A DNA stretch of 14,341 bases from an uncultured Lachnospiraceae bacterium (GTDB taxonomy: Bacteria > Bacillota > Clostridia > Lachnospirales > Lachnospiraceae). Below the pieces are notes generated by a model that saw nothing but the letters and a program-made list of their open reading frames with translations, made no database searches and was not told where the DNA came from. A program made the position numbers and the translations under genes. This document shows positions 1 through 4,587 of this stretch, one piece after another. Where the stretch lies: assembly GCA_934370915.1 (NCBI GenBank), contig CAKRNI010000049.1, positions 1-14,341 of the forward strand, in the 5' to 3' direction. Numbering within the stretch: position 1 is the stretch's first letter; each line of letters begins with the position of its first letter.

Positions 1-1
1 A

Positions 2-586
2 GAAAAGAATGGACAGTTAATGAAAATTGCGCAGGCTGGCCTGATGGCTGCGCTCTGCTATATCGGATATGCCGTGTTCCCGGCGATCTCAGCCAGCGGA
101 ACAAAGATCCATATCGGCAATGCCTTTGTTGTACTTTCCGCGTACCTTCTCGGCGGTGTATATGGCGGACTTTCCGGCGCTGTCGGTTTATCTATCGCTG
201 ATATCGTCGGCGGTTATGCGGCATCCGCACCGAGAACCTTTATCACGAAGCTTGTGATCGGTCTTATCGTCGGTCTTGTTGCACACAAGATCGCAAAGCT
301 TTCCGATGAGCATGACCACGCCTATGTGATCCGCTGGTCCGCGATCGCGGCTGTCTGTGGTCTCGGTTTCAACTGCTTTTTTGAGCCGGCATTAAAGTAT
401 GTATGGTATACCTTATTATTCCCGAATGCTGATAAGGCAGCATCCGCGATCAAAGCGCTGTTAGCGATCACAACCTACACCACGATCATCAACGCGGTGA
501 TCAACTCCGTGATTGCAGTCGTTCTTTATGCGGCGCTTCGCCCGGCGTTAAAAAGGGCAGGTTTTATCACTGCGGAGAGAGCTTAA
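2..586 (+). CDS. ECF transporter S component, probably for vitamin B6 or a related vitamin (5' end open)
   Basis: Substrate-binding membrane subunit of an energy-coupling-factor (group II) vitamin transporter, which would work with shared EcfA/A'/T subunits encoded elsewhere. About 188 residues follow the first ATG at 20, the usual size of an S component, and they form roughly five to six hydrophobic helices. The first helix carries an AxxxA pattern (A6-G-L-M-A10 from that ATG), the known contact with EcfT. The reading frame has no stop upstream of the ATG to the window edge, and the sequence before the ATG shows only a weak ribosome binding site, so the true start may lie outside the window. 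The substrate is inferred from the B6 kinase gene 24 bases downstream; sequence alone does not decide between pyridoxine, hydroxymethylpyrimidine, riboflavin or others. Confidence 0.8.
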   Translation, partial: EKNGQLMKIAQAGLMAALCYIGYAVFPAISASGTKIHIGNAFVVLSAYLLGGVYGGLSGAVGLSIADIVGGYAASAPRTFITKLVIGLIVGLVAHKIAKLSDEHDHAYVIRWSAIAAVCGLGFNCFFEPALKYVWYTLLFPNADKAASAIKALLAITTYTTIINAVINSVIAVVLYAALRPALKRAGFITAERA

Positions 587-610
587 TTAAAAAGATTGGA
601 AGATAAATTT

Positions 611-1438
611 ATGCAGAAGAAGATTGCTGTGATCAATGATCTTTCAGGTTATGGCCGCTGTTCATTAACAGTGGCTATTCCTGTTTTATCAGCGATGGGT
701 CATCAGTGCTGTCCGGTACCGACGGCGATCCTTTCAAACCATACGGAATTTCCGGTTTACTTTTTCGATGACTATACGGAAAAAATGACCACATATACGG
801 ACAAATGGAAAGAACTTGGACTTTCCTTCGACGCGATCGCAACGGGATTTCTCGGGTCAGAGGCCCAGATCGGGATCGTCATGGAGATCGTTCAGAAATT
901 AAAGGCAGAGAAAACGTTTGTTGTCGTGGATCCGGTGATGGGGGATCATGGACATGCCTATGAGACTTATACGCCGGAGATGTGCGAGCAGATGAAGGAG
1001 CTTGTCTGCATGGCGGACGTTGTTCTCCCAAACGTGACGGAGTGCTGTATCCTCACAGATACACCGTATAAAGAAGAAAACTGGACGAGAAAAGAACTCT
1101 TAAACATGGCGATGATGCTGAGGCTCATGGGTGCAAAATCTGTTGTCATCACAGGAGTGCGTGAGGGAAGCTGTTACACAAATGTGGTTCTGGAACAGGG
1201 ACAGTATGATGCGAAATTTATCCGGACAAGGTCCTCCGGTGGAGAACGTCCGGGAACCGGAGATGTATTTTCCTCTGTTGTGGCAGGCGCATTATTAAAC
1301 GGGAAGTCCCTCCCGGAGGCGGTGAGTCAGGCGGCGGGATTCGTAAAAGAGTGCATCAAAGTCTCCGATGAGGAGCAGATCCCCCATGCGAACGGTGTCT
1401 GTTTTGAGAAGATTCTTGGCAAACTGATAAAAAAGTAG
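611..1438 (+). CDS. pdxY: Pyridoxal/pyridoxamine kinase (PfkB/ribokinase-like)
   Basis: Phosphorylates pyridoxal, pyridoxine or pyridoxamine with ATP, giving the 5'-phosphate in vitamin B6 salvage; cytoplasmic. The 275-residue product matches the normal length of Firmicutes pyridoxamine kinases. It opens with the family's N-terminal region (INDLSGYGRCSLT, residues 8-20), has DPVMGDHG at 107-114, NVTE at 141-144, and the anion-hole/catalytic GTGD at 215-218 with D218 as the expected base. The ATG at 611 was chosen because GGAAG sits 8 bases upstream (598-602). An in-frame TTG at 596 would overlap that site. The gene follows the ECF S component closely, so uptake and metabolic trapping of the same vitamin is a reasonable inference. 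The symbol is given by family; pdxK is used for the same activity. Confidence 0.88.
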   Translation: MQKKIAVINDLSGYGRCSLTVAIPVLSAMGHQCCPVPTAILSNHTEFPVYFFDDYTEKMTTYTDKWKELGLSFDAIATGFLGSEAQIGIVMEIVQKLKAEKTFVVVDPVMGDHGHAYETYTPEMCEQMKELVCMADVVLPNVTECCILTDTPYKEENWTRKELLNMAMMLRLMGAKSVVITGVREGSCYTNVVLEQGQYDAKFIRTRSSGGERPGTGDVFSSVVAGALLNGKSLPEAVSQAAGFVKECIKVSDEEQIPHANGVCFEKILGKLIKK

Positions 1439-1457
1439 GGGGAATCCCCTTCCTTTT
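1437..1457. terminator. Weak possible intrinsic terminator after the B6 kinase gene
   Basis: A 5-bp stem AGGGG/CCCCT (1437-1441 with 1446-1450) with a GAAT loop overlaps the stop codon and is followed by a T-rich but interrupted run (TTCCTTTT). On the opposite strand the same hairpin is followed by a longer T-run, but no minus-strand gene that I accept ends here. The stem is short, so termination is uncertain. Confidence 0.4.
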
Positions 1458-1464
1458 CTCAGAG

Positions 1465-1479
1465 AAATATGATATATTT
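1465..1479. promoter_or_regulatory. AT-rich palindrome in the serS upstream region, possible promoter -10 area
   Basis: AAATAT-GAT-ATATTT is a perfect inverted repeat of 6 bases around a 3-base centre. It contains TATGAT (1468-1473) and TATATT (1473-1478), both similar to a sigma-A -10 box, but no good -35 box stands 16-18 bases upstream. It is the only AT-rich stretch between the kinase gene and serS, so the serS promoter may be here. It could also be chance AT-richness. Confidence 0.25.
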
Positions 1480-1507
1480 TTACCAAAGCGTGTTTTACAA
1501 GGGAAAA

Positions 1508-1543
1508 CGGTCAAGTCTGCCATTTTCTGCATGGACTTAACCG
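1508..1543 (+). promoter_or_regulatory. Stem-loop in the serS leader
   Basis: Bases 1508-1517 pair with 1534-1543 as a 10-base stem with one C-A mismatch (1512/1539). The stem continues inside as TGC/GCA (1518-1520 with 1529-1531), with two bulged bases at 1532-1533 and an 8-base loop. No T-run follows, so it is not a terminator in this form. It ends about 25 bases before the AAGGAG ribosome binding site of serS. None of the conserved T-box landmarks (AG bulge, NGGUGGNA loop) is seen. Role unknown; mRNA stability or attenuation are possible. Confidence 0.45.
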
Positions 1544-1582
1544 CAAAGAGATGAAACCGTTACAGAATAAGGAGAAAAGCTC

Positions 1583-2863
1583 ATGTTAGATTTAAGATTT
1601 GTAAGAGAAAATCCGGAAATCGTAAAGCAGAATATCCGGAATAAATTTCAGGACGCAAAGCTTCCGTTAGTAGACGAAGTGATCGAACTGGACGAGGAGA
1701 ACAGAAAAGTAAAGAAAGAGGCTGATGACCTCCGCGCAAGCAGAAATAAGATCTCCAAGCAGATCGGCGCATTGATGGGACAGGGCAAGAAGGAAGAAGC
1801 TGAGGAAGTTAAGAAACAGGTTACAGCAGCTTCCGACCACCTTGCTGAGCTGGAGGAGAAAGAAAAAGATCTCGAGGAGCGCATCAAGAAGATCATGATG
1901 ACGATCCCGAATATCATCGATCCGTCCGTACCGATCGGTAAAGATGACAGCGAGAACGTAGAAGTCCAGAAGTACGGTGATCCGGTCGTTCCGGATTTTG
2001 AGATCCCGTACCACACAGAGATCATGGAGAAATTTAATGGTATCGATCTTGACTCTGCGAGAAGAGTTGCCGGCAACGGTTTCTACTACTTAATGGGTGA
2101 TATCGCGAGACTTCACTCTGCAGTGATCGCATACGCAAGAGATTTCATGATCGACCGTGGATTCACATACTGTGTACCGCCGTTCATGATCCGCAGTGAT
2201 GTTGTTACAGGCGTTATGAGCTTCGCTGAGATGGACGCTATGATGTACAAGATCGAGGGAGAAGATCTGTATCTGATCGGTACAAGTGAGCACTCCATGA
2301 TCGGTAAATTCATTGACCAGATCATTCCGGAGGAGGAACTTCCGAAGACCTTAACAAGCTATTCTCCGTGCTTCCGTAAGGAGAAGGGTGCGCACGGCAT
2401 CGAGGAGCGCGGCGTATACCGTATCCACCAGTTTGAGAAGCAGGAGATGATCGTTGTCTGCAAGCCGGAAGAATCCAAGATGTGGTTCGACAAGTTATGG
2501 CAGAACACGGTAGATCTGTTCCGTTCCATGGATATCCCGGTTCGTACCTTAGAATGCTGCTCCGGTGACCTTGCTGACCTGAAGGTAAAATCTGTCGACG
2601 TTGAGGCATGGTCTCCGAGACAGAAGAAGTACTTTGAGGTAGGAAGCTGCTCCAACCTTGGTGACGCTCAGGCAAGACGTTTAAGAATCCGTGTAAATGG
2701 ACCGGATGGAAAGAAATATTTCGCACATACCTTAAATAACACAGTTGTGGCTCCGCCGAGAATGTTAATCGCTTTCCTTGAGAACAACTTACAGGCAGAC
2801 GGTTCTGTAAGAATTCCGGAAGTATTAAGACCGTATATGGGCGGAAAGACAGAGATCAAATAA
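1583..2863 (+). CDS. serS: Seryl-tRNA synthetase
   Basis: Class II aminoacyl-tRNA synthetase that charges tRNA-Ser (and tRNA-Sec) with serine; cytoplasmic dimer. The product is 426 residues, the normal bacterial length. Residues about 30-105 form the charged, heptad-like coiled-coil arm that grips the long variable arm of tRNA-Ser. The catalytic core follows, with the serine-recognition TSEHSM at 234-239, motif 2 around SPCFRKEKG (261-269), SCSNLGDAQARRL at 355-367 and a motif 3 region at 385-400. Motif 3 reads NNTVVAPPRML rather than the more usual NGSGLAVGRTL form, which suggests a distinct SerS subtype; the motif 3 arginine is kept (R393). The ATG at 1583 has AAGGAG 8 bases upstream. The gene stands alone between hairpins and ends at a strong terminator. 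Confidence 0.96.
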   Translation: MLDLRFVRENPEIVKQNIRNKFQDAKLPLVDEVIELDEENRKVKKEADDLRASRNKISKQIGALMGQGKKEEAEEVKKQVTAASDHLAELEEKEKDLEERIKKIMMTIPNIIDPSVPIGKDDSENVEVQKYGDPVVPDFEIPYHTEIMEKFNGIDLDSARRVAGNGFYYLMGDIARLHSAVIAYARDFMIDRGFTYCVPPFMIRSDVVTGVMSFAEMDAMMYKIEGEDLYLIGTSEHSMIGKFIDQIIPEEELPKTLTSYSPCFRKEKGAHGIEERGVYRIHQFEKQEMIVVCKPEESKMWFDKLWQNTVDLFRSMDIPVRTLECCSGDLADLKVKSVDVEAWSPRQKKYFEVGSCSNLGDAQARRLRIRVNGPDGKKYFAHTLNNTVVAPPRMLIAFLENNLQADGSVRIPEVLRPYMGGKTEIK

Positions 2864-2875
2864 ATAAGGATTTGT

Positions 2876-2909
2876 AAAGCTGTGGCGATTCATTTTGTCA
2901 CAGCTTTTT
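2876..2909 (+). terminator. Intrinsic terminator of serS
   Basis: AAAGCTGTG (2876-2884) pairs perfectly with CACAGCTTT (2899-2907). Two more pairs (a G-U and a C-G) extend the stem toward the loop. The 3' arm merges into a run of five Ts (2905-2909). It begins 12 bases after the serS stop codon, as expected for its terminator. Confidence 0.85.
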
Positions 2910-2913
2910 CAGT

Positions 2914-2964
2914 TGCATGACAAATCCGGGAACTGTCAGAATAACCGGGATTTTTTGTCATGCA
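2914..2964. repeat. Long imperfect inverted repeat, possible second terminator
   Basis: TGCATGACAAA (2914-2924) and TTTGTCATGCA (2954-2964) are exact reverse complements. Inside them AATCCGG (2923-2929) can pair with 2945-2952 with one bulged G, which places a T-run (2953-2956) directly after an inner stem. The element can therefore fold as one long hairpin or as a shorter terminator with T-tail. It follows the serS terminator by 4 bases and precedes the ribosome binding site of the next gene. An ATG at 2917 lies in its left arm and is not a credible gene start. Confidence 0.55.
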
Positions 2965-2991
2965 GAGCATATTACGAAGGAGATGAGATCC

Positions 2992-3795
2992 ATGCCGGCA
3001 GCATTTGCGCATGATCTATATGGGAGAAAAGTATATATGGAGGCCGATCCGGTTATTAAACGGATCATAAAGAAGGAGCGGTACTGCTTCCTTTTAGGGG
3101 TTCACGGGCCGGATATCCTGTTCTTTTACAAGGCACTTGGAAAGAACAAGGTAAACCAGAAAGGTGTGCGGATGCACGGCGAACCCGCTGCAAAGCTCAT
3201 GGAACGTGGCCGAATGCTGGTACGTGAGGCCGAGACAAAGGACGAGAGAGACGAGATGATCGCCTATCTCATGGGTGTCGCCTGCCATTTCAGCCTCGAC
3301 AACCGCGTCCACGCTTACGTGAACGCAGAGGAGAAACGCACCGGGATCACCCACGCGGAGATCGAGACGGAACTGGAACGGAGACTTTTGGAGCGGGAGC
3401 ATATGCGCCCGCTGCACTCGAACCTCACCTGTCATTTGAAGATCACGGCCCAGACCGTGCGGGCATCATCGAGGCTCTTCGATGAGGATCCCATCAAGGT
3501 GGCAAAGGCGATCATGAGCTTTCGGACCATGAACCGGCTGTTTATCAACTCGAGTGAGCGCACGAAACGGTTCTGCTGCTTCCTTCTGCGTTTTACGGGA
3601 AGCTATGGGGTCATTCACGGCATGTTTATGAGGAAACAGCCAACACCGGGCTGTGAGGTGATCACGGACCATCTGGAGCATGAATTTAATGAGGCAGTTC
3701 CGGAAGGAGCGGGGCTTTTAAGTGAGCTGTTTACATACCTGAGAGGGAAAGGACCGATGCCGGAAATCTTTCAGGGGAATTTTAACGGCCAATAG
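2992..3795 (+). CDS. Zinc-dependent phospholipase C-like protein
   Basis: Belongs by sequence pattern to the zinc-dependent phospholipase C / S1-P1 nuclease-like family (Zn_dep_PLPC), all-helical proteins that bind metal ions through His and Asp/Glu. In the 267-residue product the likely ligands are H7, H38 and D41 (GVHGPDILFFY, 37-46 region), H62, H99 and D103 (CHFSLDNRVHAYV), H107 and H121. No signal peptide is visible, so the intracellular forms common in Clostridia are a better model than the secreted toxins; the real substrate is unknown. The start at 2992 was chosen because AAGGAG lies 9 bases upstream (2977-2982). The in-frame ATG at 2983 is too close to that site, and the one at 2917 lies in a hairpin. 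It is 96 bases upstream of the cobalamin operon, with no clear terminator between, so partial co-transcription is possible. Confidence 0.75.
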   Translation: MPAAFAHDLYGRKVYMEADPVIKRIIKKERYCFLLGVHGPDILFFYKALGKNKVNQKGVRMHGEPAAKLMERGRMLVREAETKDERDEMIAYLMGVACHFSLDNRVHAYVNAEEKRTGITHAEIETELERRLLEREHMRPLHSNLTCHLKITAQTVRASSRLFDEDPIKVAKAIMSFRTMNRLFINSSERTKRFCCFLLRFTGSYGVIHGMFMRKQPTPGCEVITDHLEHEFNEAVPEGAGLLSELFTYLRGKGPMPEIFQGNFNGQ

Positions 3796-3804
3796 AGATG
3801 AGCG

Positions 3805-3854
3805 GCAGAATCTGAAGGAAGATTGCATGTCAGCCGGAAAGGCTGGTAAGGCTG
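3805..3854 (+). promoter_or_regulatory. Leader with two small hairpins before the cobalamin operon
   Basis: The 96 bases between the phospholipase-like gene and cbiL hold a first hairpin, AATCT/AGATT (3809-3813 with 3820-3824), extended by a bulged GC/GC pair. The second, CAGCC/GGCTG (3831-3835 with 3841-3845), has a GGAAA loop. The partner GGCTG occurs again at 3850-3854, so CAGCC could pair with either copy. No T-run follows. I do not see a B12 box (AGYCAGGAGACCTGCC-like) or the other conserved cobalamin riboswitch blocks. No convincing promoter was identified. Function is speculative. Confidence 0.3.
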
Positions 3855-3891
3855 CACAGAATTGAAGAAACAGGACATAAAGGAGAACAAC

Positions 3892-4584
3892 ATGCAGGGA
3901 AAGATCTATGGAATCGGAGTGGGACCGGGGGACCCGGAGCTTATGACATTGAAGGCGGTGCGCCTGATCCGGGAGGTGGACGTGATCGCGATCCCGGGGA
4001 AAGAAAAAGAGACATGTACCGCATATCAGATCGCTCTGGGGGCGGTCCCTGAGATCGATGAAAAGGAGGTCATCCCTGTGGTATTCCCGATGACGAAGAA
4101 CGAGTCGGTGCTGAAGGAGAGCCATGAGGCGGCGGTGAAGAGCCTGTCAGCCCTCATGGATCAGGGAAAGACCGTGGCGTTTTTGACACTGGGGGATGTG
4201 ACGGTCTATTCCACATATGGCTATGTCCATAAAAAGCTTCTGGCTCTGGGATACGAGTCTGTCCTGATTAACGGAGTTCCGTCCTTCTGCGCGGCGGCGG
4301 CAAAGCTCGGGATCTCCCTGGGGGAGAAGGCGGAGTCCATCCATATCCTGCCGGGCTCCTATCCGGTGAAGGATGGGCTGAAGCTTTCAGGGACAAAGAT
4401 CTTGATGAAATCCGGGAAAAAGATCGCGGATGCGAAGCGGGAGCTTCTTCTCACGGAGTGTCCTGTCTGGATGGTGGAAAACTGCGGGATGGAGGGTGAG
4501 CGGCTGATACGAAGTGCAGCCGACATCCCGGAAGACGCGGGATATTATTCCCTTATTATCGCAAAAGACAGGGAGGAACAGTAA
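3892..4584 (+). CDS. cbiL: Precorrin-2 / cobalt-factor-2 C20-methyltransferase
   Basis: Transfers a methyl group from S-adenosylmethionine to C20 of (cobalt-)factor II/precorrin-2 during corrin ring synthesis; cytoplasmic. The 230-residue product has the tetrapyrrole methylase fold: a glycine-rich loop GVGPGDPE at 9-16, GDVTVYSTYGYVH at 101-113 typical of the CbiL/CobI branch, and GVPSFCAAA at 128-136. The ATG at 3892 is preceded by AAAGGAG with a 6-base spacer; an in-frame TTG at 3862 lacks such a site. The anaerobic name cbiL is chosen because CbiD, CbiJ and CbiE/T partners follow; cobI is the aerobic counterpart. It is the first gene of the operon and stops 3 bases before the next start. 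Confidence 0.93.
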   Translation: MQGKIYGIGVGPGDPELMTLKAVRLIREVDVIAIPGKEKETCTAYQIALGAVPEIDEKEVIPVVFPMTKNESVLKESHEAAVKSLSALMDQGKTVAFLTLGDVTVYSTYGYVHKKLLALGYESVLINGVPSFCAAAAKLGISLGEKAESIHILPGSYPVKDGLKLSGTKILMKSGKKIADAKRELLLTECPVWMVENCGMEGERLIRSAADIPEDAGYYSLIIAKDREEQ

Positions 4585-4587
4585 AGG

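Noticed and set aside
596..610. TTG start for the B6 kinase
   Set aside because: It overlaps the ribosome binding site that serves the ATG at 611, and the family N-terminus begins at the ATG.
1439..1582. T-box leader for serS
   Set aside because: The conserved T-box sequence and antiterminator features are absent; only a simple hairpin is present.
1648..2076. Minus-strand open frames opposite serS
   Set aside because: They mirror the Lys/Glu-rich coiled coil of SerS (giving Ser/Phe-rich strings) and have no plausible start context.
2917..2991. Longer version of the phospholipase-like protein
   Set aside because: The upstream ATG is in an inverted-repeat arm with no ribosome binding site; AAGGAG fits the ATG at 2992.
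3796..3891. Cobalamin riboswitch
   Set aside because: No B12 box or other conserved blocks could be found and the space is too short for the full aptamer.
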